Translations under genes and position numbers: made by a program | The notes under the pieces: generated by a model | What the model was told of the DNA's origin: nothing | Seen by the model: only the letters and a program-made list of their open reading frames with translations | Database searches by the model: none | Shown: positions 22,134-29,119 of the stretch, piece by piece | How positions within the stretch are numbered: the first letter of the stretch is position 1 | Layout of the letters: the number at the start of each line of letters is the position of its first letter | Assembly: GCA_036401895.1 (NCBI GenBank) | Contig: DASWTW010000307.1 | Span: forward strand, 1-29,119 | Length of the DNA stretch: 29,119 nt | Direction of reading: 5' to 3' | Source of the DNA: LB3-1 sp036401895 | GTDB taxonomy: Bacteria; Chloroflexota; Chloroflexia; Chloroflexales; Kallotenuaceae

Positions 22134-24212
22134 TTACTCAAAGACCGGCACCGTCTCCGAGCGGTTGCTTGTGCGCAGCGGGATCTCGGGAACCGCGAGC
22201 GTCAGCAGGAACGCGGCGATCACCGGGAAGAGCGCGTAGAAATAGATCTGCGTGATGCTGGTGGCAAACGATTGCTTCAGCGCGCTGCTGATCTGCGCCC
22301 CCAGCGACTCGCCCTGCGCCAGCGCGCTCGCCTCGGCCGCGTCCACGCCAGAGAGCGCGCCGGCCAGCGCCTGCTCGCGCGCCTGCGCCACGATCGCGGG
22401 CTTTTGCTGCTCAAGACCGGCGCGAATGCCGCTCAAGATCTGATCAACTGCCTGCGGATTGCTCAGCGCCTGCGGTGAAATCTGTCCCAGCTGCTCTTTG
22501 AGCTGCGCCGGAAGCTGCGGATTATTCTTGAGCGCCTCCAGCTGCTGCGCATCGCCGCTCTTCAGCGCGGCCTCGATCTGCTGATACTGCGCGTCGAGCT
22601 GCTGCTGCACGGCCGCCTCGACGCCGCCCGGCTGAAGCACGGCCTTGAACTCCTCCGGCGTCTGCGGATTGTTGATCAGCGTGGTCTGCGCCTGGGCGTC
22701 GTTGTCGCGAATAGCGGCGGTGATCAGCGTGCGCTGGTTGTCGAACTGCTGCTCGATGCCCTGGCGAATCCGCGTTCCAACATCGACCTGCTCACCCGAC
22801 GCTCCCTCGCCGCCTGACGCGCCGTTGCGCAGCTGGTTGGGGTCGAGCTGGCTCTGGAACTGCGGCGGAATCTGTGACTGGATCGGCGCGAAGTTGGCGG
22901 CAATCTGCGCGGTCAGCGTTGTCGAAAGGATCACGCCGAAGATCGCCGCGCCCAGCGTCTGGCCGATCTGCTGGAAGAACTGGCGGCTCGCGGTGGCCAC
23001 GCCGACTTTCTCGAACGGAACCGCGTTTTGCAGCGCCAGGTTCAGCAGCGGCAGCGCCGGCCCAACGCCCACGCCAACCACGATCATGCGCAGTGTTACG
23101 CCCAGCGTCGTAACCGAGGCGTCCATCTGCGACAGCAGCAGAAAGCCGATCGCCATGATCACAAAGCCCACCAGGATGATCAGCTTGTAGCGTCCAAAGC
23201 GCTGCACCACGAACGACGACGCGATATTACCGAAGACGACGCCCATCGTCAGTGGAATCAGCGCAGTGCCGGCGGCGGTCGCCGAGACGCCCACGACGTT
23301 GACCATAAAGATCGACAGGAACAGGATCGCCGCGAAGAAGGCCGCGCCGTTGAGCACCGAGATGATGTTGATCAGCGAGTATGTGCGGTTGCGGAACAGA
23401 TCCAGCGGCAAGATCGGCGAGGCCACGCGCGACTCGACGACAAGAAAGACGGCCGTCGCGATGATCGCCAGCGCGAACAGTCCCAGAATGAGCGGCGAGG
23501 TCCAGGGATACAGATTCTTGTCAAGCGTCAGACCCAGCAGCAGCGGTACGACCGCCAGGATCAGCAGGATTGTGCCTAGCCAATCGATTGGCGCGCGAAT
23601 GCCGCTCGCCAGCTTGGGCATTTTCAGGATGATAAAGGCCATCGCGATGATGCCGATTGGGAGATTGACATAAAAGACCCAGCGCCAGTTGATGTTGTCG
23701 GTCAGCAGGCCGCCGAGATACGGGCCGATCACGCTTGACAGGCCGAAGACCGCGCCAAAGATGCCCTGGTAGCGCGCGCGCTCACGCGGCGCGAACAAAT
23801 CCGCCGGGATCGCAAAGGCCGTCGAGGTCAGCGCCGCCGCGCCGATGCCCTGGAGCACACGGTAGATGATCAGCTGAAGCATGCTGCCCGCGATGCCACA
23901 CAGCGACGAGGCCCCAAGAAACACGACGATGCCGAAGAGCAGCACTGCGCGCCGCCCGTACAGGTCCGACAGCTTGCCGTAGATCGGCACCATGGTTGTG
24001 CTCGCCAGCAGGTAGCCGGTCGAAACCCACGAGAGCAGATCGATGCCCTGAAATTCCGCCACGATTGCCGGCAGCGCGGTTGCGACGATCGTCTGGTCGA
24101 GCGCCGCGAGAAACAATCCCAGCAGCACGCCGGCCAGAATCATGATCTTGGTGCGCTGATCAAGCGTAGATGCGTAATCGATACGCTGGTTTTGTGGGGG
24201 AGTATTTGTCAT
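22134..24212 (-). CDS. DHA2-family MFS drug exporter with a large extra loop
   Basis: 692 residues, about 180 more than the typical EmrB-like 14-helix transporter. The N-terminal half is canonical: LFLAALDQTIVATALPAIV (the LDxTIVNVALP-like motif of DHA2), then YLLASTTMVPIYGKLSDLYGRRAVLL (motif A GxLsDxyGRR), then FGLSSVIGPYLGGLLTDNINWRWVFYVNLPIG (motif C and DHA2 GPxxGG...W). The difference is a hydrophilic stretch at about residues 431-655, between helices 13 and 14, rich in Gln and Ala with predicted helices (EAAVQQQLDAQYQQIEAALK). It probably lies outside the membrane. Proton-driven export of drugs or lipophilic compounds is the family role. GAGGAA precedes the ATG. The gene is 35 nt downstream of marR. 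Confidence 0.9.
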   Translation of the reverse strand: MTNTPPQNQRIDYASTLDQRTKIMILAGVLLGLFLAALDQTIVATALPAIVAEFQGIDLLSWVSTGYLLASTTMVPIYGKLSDLYGRRAVLLFGIVVFLGASSLCGIAGSMLQLIIYRVLQGIGAAALTSTAFAIPADLFAPRERARYQGIFGAVFGLSSVIGPYLGGLLTDNINWRWVFYVNLPIGIIAMAFIILKMPKLASGIRAPIDWLGTILLILAVVPLLLGLTLDKNLYPWTSPLILGLFALAIIATAVFLVVESRVASPILPLDLFRNRTYSLINIISVLNGAAFFAAILFLSIFMVNVVGVSATAAGTALIPLTMGVVFGNIASSFVVQRFGRYKLIILVGFVIMAIGFLLLSQMDASVTTLGVTLRMIVVGVGVGPALPLLNLALQNAVPFEKVGVATASRQFFQQIGQTLGAAIFGVILSTTLTAQIAANFAPIQSQIPPQFQSQLDPNQLRNGASGGEGASGEQVDVGTRIRQGIEQQFDNQRTLITAAIRDNDAQAQTTLINNPQTPEEFKAVLQPGGVEAAVQQQLDAQYQQIEAALKSGDAQQLEALKNNPQLPAQLKEQLGQISPQALSNPQAVDQILSGIRAGLEQQKPAIVAQAREQALAGALSGVDAAEASALAQGESLGAQISSALKQSFATSITQIYFYALFPVIAAFLLTLAVPEIPLRTSNRSETVPVFE

Positions 24213-24247
24213 AATTCCTCAATCTTCAAAGCTAACGCCTATATGCG

Positions 24248-24745
24248 CTACGTACCGGTCCCCGACTCTTGCTCCGAGCGCGCCTCGGTTGAGTGCAGAA
24301 AGGCCAGCACCTCAGCCAGCGCATCGATCGTAATGCCAAGCTGCGGCTGCGGCATTTTGGCCAGATGCTGCGCCAGCTCGCCTACACGTGCCAGCTCGAT
24401 CTCGTCGAGCAACTTGAGGCCCGCGTCCGTCAGCATGATCTCTTTGTGCCGCCGATCCAGAACGCCCTCGCTGCGACTGACGATGCCGCTTCCCACCAGC
24501 CGATCTACCAGATGGCTGGTCGCTGCCAGCGATAGATTCAGATGTTCGCTGATGTCTGAGATTGTGGCGGTGCCGGTGCGGCGTAGAAACCACAGCGTCA
24601 CTAGCTGCGGCATCGACAGCTCGACGCGCCGCAGAATGCCCATGGTATCGCGCACGCTGCGCCGCATCACCATCGCCACGAAATCGCGGAGCAGATGTGC
24701 GAGCTGCTGTGTGGACTCATTCTCGTTTAAACTTGTATCACTCAT
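24248..24745 (-). CDS. MarR family transcriptional regulator
   Basis: 165 residues. Winged helix at about 50-120: LSMPQLVTLWFLRRTGTATISDISEHLNLSLAATSHLVDRLVGSGIVSRSEGVLDRRHKEIMLTDAG (shown here as segments of a continuous domain), with the D-R-R-x-K/R-x-x-x-L-T-x-x-G wing typical of MarR. N- and C-terminal helices would form the dimer interface. It precedes the DHA2 exporter in one operon and sits behind a consensus promoter with a palindrome over the start site, so autorepression and ligand-induced export is the likely circuit. Confidence 0.92.
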   Translation of the reverse strand: MSDTSLNENESTQQLAHLLRDFVAMVMRRSVRDTMGILRRVELSMPQLVTLWFLRRTGTATISDISEHLNLSLAATSHLVDRLVGSGIVSRSEGVLDRRHKEIMLTDAGLKLLDEIELARVGELAQHLAKMPQPQLGITIDALAEVLAFLHSTEARSEQESGTGT

Positions 24746-24766
24746 ATCATTTCAATCATCGAATAC

Positions 24767-24816
24767 TTCGAAGCTTCGAATGATTTTAGTGTACTCCTAT
24801 TAGATCGAGGTGTCAA
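24767..24816 (-). promoter_or_regulatory. marR promoter with perfect palindromic operator
   Basis: Minus strand: TTGACA (24811-24816), 17-nt spacer, TACACT (24788-24793). Immediately downstream lies TTCGAAGCTTCGAA (24767-24780), a perfect 14-bp palindrome at the transcription start, with a further TTCGA half-site (CGAAT, 24760-24764). Confidence 0.8.
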
Positions 24817-24867
24817 ACCCAAAATTTTACGGATTCTAAGAGATTGTTGACTAAGCAACGTAGTATG

Positions 24868-24896
24868 TTGACTTTTTCACAAACGCCTGGTATTCT
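24868..24896 (+). promoter_or_regulatory. Promoter of the M23 peptidase gene
   Basis: TTGACT (24868-24873), 17-nt spacer, TATTCT (24891-24896). The ATG at 24966 follows AAGGAG. Confidence 0.65.
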
Positions 24897-24965
24897 ATCG
24901 CCGCGCTGATGCTGCCATGACGCAGCACTGACAAACCCAATTCCCATGTCGGAAAAGGAGACAAC

Positions 24966-25817
24966 ATGCTTGCACGACGCCTGGTTGCGTTTGCGCTTGC
25001 CTGCGCGCTGGTGTTTGGTACCCTGTTTGTACCGACGAACACTATCGCGGCATCGCCCCCCACTCTTTCATTACCGATTCCTCTGGGCGAAACCTGGAAA
25101 GTTATCCAGGGCTATAACTGCGGCACTCACACAAGCTACGACGACAACGCTTTCGATCTTGTTAACACCAGTGGACGTACGCGCGGCGCTCCGGTTCGAG
25201 CGGCTGCCGCCGGAACCTACTGGTGGTGGGGTGCTGCCGGCGGAACCGTGATTCTGTCGCATGGGAACGGCTACTACACCATGTACTCGCATCTCGAAAG
25301 CCACGTTCCTTTTCGCAAGGGTCAGAGTGTTGCCGCCGGAACTGTAATCGGCACAGTCGGTAGCGCTGGCACCAGCTATTCCAATCCGCATCTCCATTTC
25401 GAGATGTTTTATGGTGAGGGTGTTGCGGCGAAGAATCGTCGCGGCGTACCGCTGGCATTTGCCGAAGGCTACAACTTTCCCGACCATGAGCGCTGCAACG
25501 AGTATATGGGGGAGCGCCTGACCGCCGGTGCCGGGCCACGAGACGTGCAGCCGCCCACGACGCCGACGCTGCTCGATCCGGGCCAGGGCCGTAACCAGAT
25601 TGTACGCTGGCAGGCATCAAGTGATGCCGAGACGGGGGTGCAGGGCTATCAGGTCTATGTCGGCACCGACGCTCAAGGAGCCGGCGAGTGGTTCGTCCCG
25701 GAGCCGCAGGTTGCACTGCCGACACTGCCGGCCGGACACTACTTCGTGCGGGTGCGGGCCATCGACAATGCCGGCAACGCCTCGCCATGGGTAACGCTGG
25801 TCGAGGTCAACGTATAA
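24966..25817 (+). CDS. Secreted M23 family peptidase (LytM-like) with C-terminal FN3-like domain
   Basis: 283 residues. A signal peptide spans about 1-30 (RRLVAFALACALVFGTLFV, ending TIAAS). The M23 core covers about 45-150: CGTHTSYDDNAFDL supplies a candidate His55/Asp64 zinc pair, with the usual H-x-x-x-D spacing altered. Then GAPVRAAAAGTY, GNGYYTMYSHLE (His109), KGQSVAAGTVIGTVGSAG and NPHLHFE (His142-x-His144), all standard for lysostaphin-type endopeptidases. About 195-283 is a fibronectin type III-like domain (PTTPTLLDPGQG, GVQGYQVYVGTDAQGAGEW, AGHYFVRVRAIDNAGNASPW). It would cut peptide crosslinks in the cell wall outside the membrane. Confidence 0.9.
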   Translation: MLARRLVAFALACALVFGTLFVPTNTIAASPPTLSLPIPLGETWKVIQGYNCGTHTSYDDNAFDLVNTSGRTRGAPVRAAAAGTYWWWGAAGGTVILSHGNGYYTMYSHLESHVPFRKGQSVAAGTVIGTVGSAGTSYSNPHLHFEMFYGEGVAAKNRRGVPLAFAEGYNFPDHERCNEYMGERLTAGAGPRDVQPPTTPTLLDPGQGRNQIVRWQASSDAETGVQGYQVYVGTDAQGAGEWFVPEPQVALPTLPAGHYFVRVRAIDNAGNASPWVTLVEVNV

Positions 25818-25842
25818 CCGACGGTCGATCTATGGTATCTTA

Positions 25843-25868
25843 CAGGGACGCTGCGGCGTCCCTGTTTT
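25843..25868 (+). terminator. Intrinsic terminator after the M23 gene
   Basis: CAGGGACGC-TGCG-GCGTCCCTG followed by TTTT: a 9-bp perfect stem with a T-run. Confidence 0.85.
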
Positions 25869-25888
25869 GATATTAACTCAAGGTCACT

Positions 25889-26677
25889 ATGTTACTGCGC
25901 TTTGCCTCGTTCAATCATCCTGATCTGGTTCACGCCGTTACAACTCGCCACGGTGGCGTCTCCAAAGCGCCGCATGATGCGCTGAATATGTCGTTTTCAC
26001 GGCCTGACGATCCGTCGGCGGTGCGCGAAAATCGGCGGCGCGTCTATGCAGCGCTGGAGATTCGGCCTGAGCGCGTGGTGCAGGCGGGGCAGATCCACGG
26101 CGACGATGTGCTGGTGGTGACGGAGGCGCACGCCGGACGCGGCGCGCTGGATCGGCCCTCGGTGCTGCCGCCCGCCGACGCGCTGATCACCAACCGGTCG
26201 GATCTGTATCTGCTGGCCTGCTTTGCGGACTGCACGCCGCTGCTCTTCTTCGATCCGGTTCAGCGCGCGGTTAGTGTGGCGCACGCGGGCTGGCAAGGAA
26301 CGGCCAAACAGATCGGGGCGGCGACGGTGCGCGCCATGAATGCGGCGTTCGGCTCGCAGCCCGCAGATCTTCAGGTGGCGATCGGGCCGTCGGTGGGGCC
26401 GTGCTGCTACAATGTCTGGCCGCATGTCGCGGAGCAGGTGCGCGCGTCGCTGCCGATGCAGCCGCAGGTGCTGGCTGAGCGCGACGGACAAACGTTTTTC
26501 GATCTGTGGCAGTCAAACGCCGAGACGCTGCTGGCGTGTGGTGTGCGGCGTGAGCGGATCGAGGTCAGCCGGATTTGCACCGTGGATCACGCCGATCGCT
26601 TTTTCTCGCATCGGGCCGGCAATGGCGTGACCGGACGATTTGCCGCGATCATCGGGCTGCGCGGCGAGGAGCACTGA
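25889..26677 (+). CDS. pgeF: PgeF/YfiH family (LACC1-type) multicopper-oxidase-like protein
   Basis: 262 residues. The zinc/active-site residues of the YlmD/YfiH family are present with family spacing: His70 (VVQAGQIHGDDV), Cys115 (LLACFADCTPLLFFD) and His132 (SVAHAGWQGT). IGPSVGPCCYNV and FFDLWQSNAETLLACGV are further family blocks. Members act on purine nucleosides (adenosine/guanosine phosphorylase or deaminase activity) or in peptidoglycan stem editing, so the exact activity is open. TGATG overlap with the next gene shows coupling, and pgeF-yggS adjacency is common in bacteria. Confidence 0.92.
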   Translation: MLLRFASFNHPDLVHAVTTRHGGVSKAPHDALNMSFSRPDDPSAVRENRRRVYAALEIRPERVVQAGQIHGDDVLVVTEAHAGRGALDRPSVLPPADALITNRSDLYLLACFADCTPLLFFDPVQRAVSVAHAGWQGTAKQIGAATVRAMNAAFGSQPADLQVAIGPSVGPCCYNVWPHVAEQVRASLPMQPQVLAERDGQTFFDLWQSNAETLLACGVRRERIEVSRICTVDHADRFFSHRAGNGVTGRFAAIIGLRGEEH

Positions 26678-27417
26678 TGGAACAGGCTCAGCAGATCGCT
26701 CAAAACATCGCGGCGGTACGCGAGCGCATCGCGGCGGCAGCAGGTCGCGCCGGTCGATCGGCGGACGAGATCACGCTGATCGCGGTGACCAAAACGCACT
26801 CGGCGCGGCGGATCGACATGGCGCTGGCGGCAGGCGTGACGGATTGCGGCGAGAATCGCGTGCAGGAGGCCGAGGAAAAGATCGAGCTGCTGCGCGACAA
26901 TCAGGTGCGCTGGCATTTGATCGGCCATCTTCAGCGCAACAAGGCCAAACGTGCCGCCGCGCTCTTCGATATGATCCACTCGCTCGACAGCGTGAAGCTG
27001 GCCGAGGCGCTGAGCCGTCACGTCGAGGAGGCTTCGCTGCTAGGCCAGCGACGGCTGCCGGTACTGTTGCAGGTCAACGTGTCGGGCGAGACGACCAAGG
27101 AAGGCTTCGATCTGGTCGGCGGTGTGTCGAACACGGCGGCGCTGGCAAGCTTCGTCGATGCGGCGCGACAGATTGCTGCGCTGTCGCAGCTTGAGGTGCA
27201 GGGCCTGATGACGGTCGCACCCTACGCTGACGATCCCGAGGAGGCGCGGCCGGTCTTTCGGGCGCTGCGTGAGCTTCGCGATGAGCTGGCGCGGCAGCTT
27301 CCGCAAGTATCCTGGCGGCATCTTTCGATGGGCATGACCGGCGACTTCGAGGTGGCGATCGAAGAAGGCGCGACGCTGGTGCGCGTCGGGCGGGCGATCT
27401 TCGGCGAGCGCGGCTGA
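26677..27417 (+). CDS. yggS: YggS/PROSC-type PLP homeostasis protein
   Basis: 246 residues from ATG 26677, overlapping the pgeF stop by 1 nt. The PLP lysine lies in LIAVTKTHS (Lys39), followed by GENRVQEAEEKIE, WHLIGHLQRNKAK, HSLDSVKLAEALSR, LQVNVSGETTKEGF, GLMTVAPYADDPE and LSMGMTGDFEVAIEEGATLVRVG, covering the single TIM-barrel domain of the fold-type III family. It binds pyridoxal phosphate without known catalysis and buffers vitamin B6. Confidence 0.96.
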   Translation: MEQAQQIAQNIAAVRERIAAAAGRAGRSADEITLIAVTKTHSARRIDMALAAGVTDCGENRVQEAEEKIELLRDNQVRWHLIGHLQRNKAKRAAALFDMIHSLDSVKLAEALSRHVEEASLLGQRRLPVLLQVNVSGETTKEGFDLVGGVSNTAALASFVDAARQIAALSQLEVQGLMTVAPYADDPEEARPVFRALRELRDELARQLPQVSWRHLSMGMTGDFEVAIEEGATLVRVGRAIFGERG

Positions 27418-27452
27418 GCTGGCGATTCGATCAAAACTTGCCCGAATGCTCA

Positions 27453-27483
27453 TTGACGTACCATAGATAATGGTGTCTATCTA
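27453..27483 (+). promoter_or_regulatory. Promoter and inverted repeats for the toxin-antitoxin pair
   Basis: TTGACG (27453-27458) precedes a 17-nt spacer and TCTATC (27476-27481). Two nested inverted repeats overlie it: ACCAT-AGATA-ATGGT (27460-27474) and TAGATA...TATCTA (27464-27483). They fit an autorepressed antitoxin operator. Confidence 0.5.
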
Positions 27484-27530
27484 AGTTATGCGGGATAAGA
27501 CGATATTTGCGGGAGGGGGAAGAGAGCGTT

Positions 27531-27770
27531 ATGCAACAGGCCTTACGCATGACCGCATTGGTGCAACCAGGCGGAAAAATCGAGGTTACGGATGCTGATC
27601 TGCCCGTGGGTCAACCGGTTGAAGTGATCGTGCTGCTACAGTCACCCTCTGCCATACCTCGCCGCTCTATCCTGGAGGTGCTGGATGATGCACCTGGACA
27701 TTTAGGCTTCCAAACAGTGGACGAGGTTGATGCTTATCTCCGGTCGGAGCGCGATACATGGGATCGTTGA
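27531..27770 (+). CDS. Antitoxin of a PIN-domain pair (VapB-like)
   Basis: 79 residues from ATG 27531 (MQQALRMTALVQPGGKIEVTD). An N-terminal beta segment (TALVQPGGKIEVTDADLPVG, QPVEVIVLL) is a swapped-hairpin/AbrB-like DNA-binding type layout. The C-terminus DDAPGHLGFQTVDEVDAYLRSERDTWDR ends in the Y-L-R-x-E-R-x-x-W-D-R motif typical of antitoxins that bind PIN toxins. The last 13 nt overlap the toxin gene, a usual arrangement. Confidence 0.75.
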   Translation: MQQALRMTALVQPGGKIEVTDADLPVGQPVEVIVLLQSPSAIPRRSILEVLDDAPGHLGFQTVDEVDAYLRSERDTWDR

Positions 27771-28198
27771 ATGTTCCAGCTTCTGGAACCGTGTATCTTG
27801 ATACAAATACTATCATTTATGCCGTAGAACGCATCGAGCCATATCGCACCTTGCTTGAACCTCTTTGGCACGCCGCTGTGCAACAACAAATTACCTTAGT
27901 CACCAGTGAGCTAACATGGCTAGAAACGCTGGTTAAACCCTTCCGCGATAACAATACTCAGCTGGAAACCTTATTTCGGTCGTTCCTTACTGCCCAGGAG
28001 ATGAATCTTGTTCCGGCGACACTTCCTATTTGGGAACAAGCAGCGCGATTACGGGGAGTGGGCTTGAAGACGCCCGACGCTGTGCATGCAGCAACAGGGC
28101 TAGCAGTCGGATGTTCCTTATTCCTTACCAATGACCCGATTTTTCAACGAGTCGCTCTTCTTCCCGTTACAATCCTTAACATCGTGCTCAACAGTTGA
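27758..28198 (+). CDS. PIN-domain toxin (VapC-like ribonuclease)
   Basis: 146 residues; GGAG lies 8 nt ahead of ATG 27758, inside the antitoxin gene. PIN acidic residues: Asp15 (VYLDTNTIIYA), Glu51 or Glu56 (SELTWLETLV), Asp107 (KTPDAVHAATG) and Asp126 (LFLTNDPIF). These form the magnesium site of single-strand RNA endonucleases. It would cleave RNA in the cytosol unless neutralised by the upstream antitoxin. The stop is followed by a terminator. Confidence 0.85.
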   Translation: MGSLNVPASGTVYLDTNTIIYAVERIEPYRTLLEPLWHAAVQQQITLVTSELTWLETLVKPFRDNNTQLETLFRSFLTAQEMNLVPATLPIWEQAARLRGVGLKTPDAVHAATGLAVGCSLFLTNDPIFQRVALLPVTILNIVLNS

Positions 28199-28239
28199 GG
28201 AACCACGGTATGTGTCAACAACTCTACAGGCAAACAAAG

Positions 28240-28268
28240 GCGGGACACGACTTCTGATCGTGTCCCGC
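28240..28268. terminator. Bidirectional terminator between toxin and M1 peptidase
   Basis: GCGGGACACGA pairs perfectly with TCGTGTCCCGC over 11 bp with a 7-nt loop, between two convergent genes. T-rich sequence follows on the plus side (TCTTGATTT). Confidence 0.75.
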
Positions 28269-28286
28269 TCTTGATTTAATGCGGAT

Positions 28287-29119
28287 CTAGCGGCCCAGCC
28301 AGCGCCGGAAGAGTGGATCGAGATCACGGCCGCTGCTCTGCTCTAGCGCGGCCTGCACATCAGCGCTGTGGGCAATGCCGTACTTATGTGCGGCAAAGTA
28401 GCGCTGCAAGCCACCGAAGAACGCCGCGTCGCCGATCTCGCCGCGCAGCGTGTGCAGGAACTGCGCGCCGCGCCCATAGACCGAGGCGTAGTAGACGTTC
28501 CAGGCTTTGTACTCGCCGATGCTCAATCCAGCCGGCAGCGTGGCTCGGCGCGACAGCCGCGTAACGGTTTGATCGTACATGCGATTGGCGGCGGCTTTGC
28601 CGGCCCACTGCTCCTCGACCACAATTCCGCTGTACTGGGCGAAAGATTCGTCGAGCCACGGCTCGTTGAAAATATCGTTGCCGATCAGGCCGTAGAACCA
28701 CTGGTGCCCGACCTCGTGCGCTGTGACGAAGCGCGTCTCCTGCGTGTAGCGACCGTTGAGCAAGATTACGATCAGGCCGGGAAACTCCGCGCCGATGTCG
28801 TAGCCGCGTCGTCCGTTGATCAGGTGAAACTCCAGCGCGCGATACGGATATGGTCCGAACTTGCCGTTGAAGGTTGCCAGCGAGGCGGCGGCGTGCTTGG
28901 CCATCGTGTCGGCGGCTGCGTCGAGGCCATCGTCCACGCGATGATAGACCACAACCTCGGTGCCGTCGTGGCTGGCGCGGGCGCTGGCGAAGCGTCCGAC
29001 GCTGAAGGCGAACTCGCGCACCGGCCCGGTGACAGCCTCAAACGTCGTGGTGCCGTTGTCGTTGGCCGTCGTGCCGATGGTGCTGCCGCTGCTGATCGCG
29101 GTCCAGCCTGTGGGCACGT
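28287..29119 (-). CDS. M1 family metallopeptidase, partial (5' end outside the window)
   Basis: About 277 C-terminal residues are inside the window; the reading frame runs off the right edge. The catalytic core is intact: VTAHEVGHQWFYGLIGNDIF with HExxH, followed 18 residues later by NEPWLDESFAQYSG, giving the HExxH-18-E gluzincin zinc site. A conserved GRGAQFLHTLRGEIGDAAFFGGLQRYF helix and a C-terminal DLDPLFRRWLG complete the M1 (aminopeptidase N-like) thermolysin-like domain. The N-terminal beta domain, with a substrate-binding GxMEN if present, lies outside. It may be a surface or lipoprotein peptidase; the signal sequence cannot be seen. Confidence 0.85.
   Translation of the reverse strand, partial: VPTGWTAISSGSTIGTTANDNGTTTFEAVTGPVREFAFSVGRFASARASHDGTEVVVYHRVDDGLDAAADTMAKHAAASLATFNGKFGPYPYRALEFHLINGRRGYDIGAEFPGLIVILLNGRYTQETRFVTAHEVGHQWFYGLIGNDIFNEPWLDESFAQYSGIVVEEQWAGKAAANRMYDQTVTRLSRRATLPAGLSIGEYKAWNVYYASVYGRGAQFLHTLRGEIGDAAFFGGLQRYFAAHKYGIAHSADVQAALEQSSGRDLDPLFRRWLGR

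Overview
The window is a piece of a high-GC bacterial chromosome. Protein content points to a free-living Chloroflexota-like bacterium: an F420-type LLM oxidoreductase, an NHLRC2-like thioredoxin/NHL protein, a MpaB/DUF2236 oxygenase, a DUF3841 protein and a PIN toxin pair. The phylum is an inference from gene families and is not proven by a marker gene. Two AT-rich islands, about 1-2000 and 20880-22130, stand out against the GC-rich remainder and carry genes that look recently acquired.

Layout. 1-2000: AT-rich island with two overlapping minus-strand genes, an EACC1-like small protein and a large unknown protein, as in conflict-system cassettes. 2041-4438: SRPBCC protein, then a TetR regulator divergent from a cytochrome P450 with palindromic operators between them. 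4555-5151: DUF3841. 5160-5540: mosaic of intergenic repeats. 5562-8862: a MacB/LolCDE-type ABC pair. 9047-9325: a small protein with a peritrophin-like (CBM14) chitin-binding pattern. 9343-9636: a 14-unit tandem array with a 21-bp period. 9909-10574: shikimate-kinase-like P-loop protein.

10685-15197 is a five-gene minus-strand operon: hotdog thioesterase, GNAT acetyltransferase, thioredoxin-NHL protein, quinone oxidoreductase, LLM oxidoreductase. The thioredoxin-NHL gene has an in-frame TGA exactly where the first catalytic cysteine of CxxC should be, followed by a SECIS-like hairpin. I read it as one 504-residue selenoprotein (Sec47-Ile-Asn-Cys50) rather than a truncated gene. This is the strongest result in the window.

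15313-18134: metallophosphoesterase, YigZ, a small unknown protein and a DUF2236 oxygenase. 18335-20782: a sigma70-type promoter, a leader of about 560 nt, then a three-gene operon. The operon encodes an 18-cysteine protein ending in an RlpA/expansin-like double-psi barrel pattern, a Tat-exported protein with a His-Pro repeat, and a MauE/DoxX membrane protein. Together they look like an undescribed cysteine-rich protein with its own thiol-oxidation partner. 20928-21890: AT-rich two-helix membrane protein. 22134-24745: MarR regulator with a DHA2 drug exporter. 24966-25817: secreted M23 peptidase. 25889-27417: pgeF-yggS pair. 27531-28198: antitoxin and PIN toxin. 28287-29119: M1 metallopeptidase, cut by the window edge.
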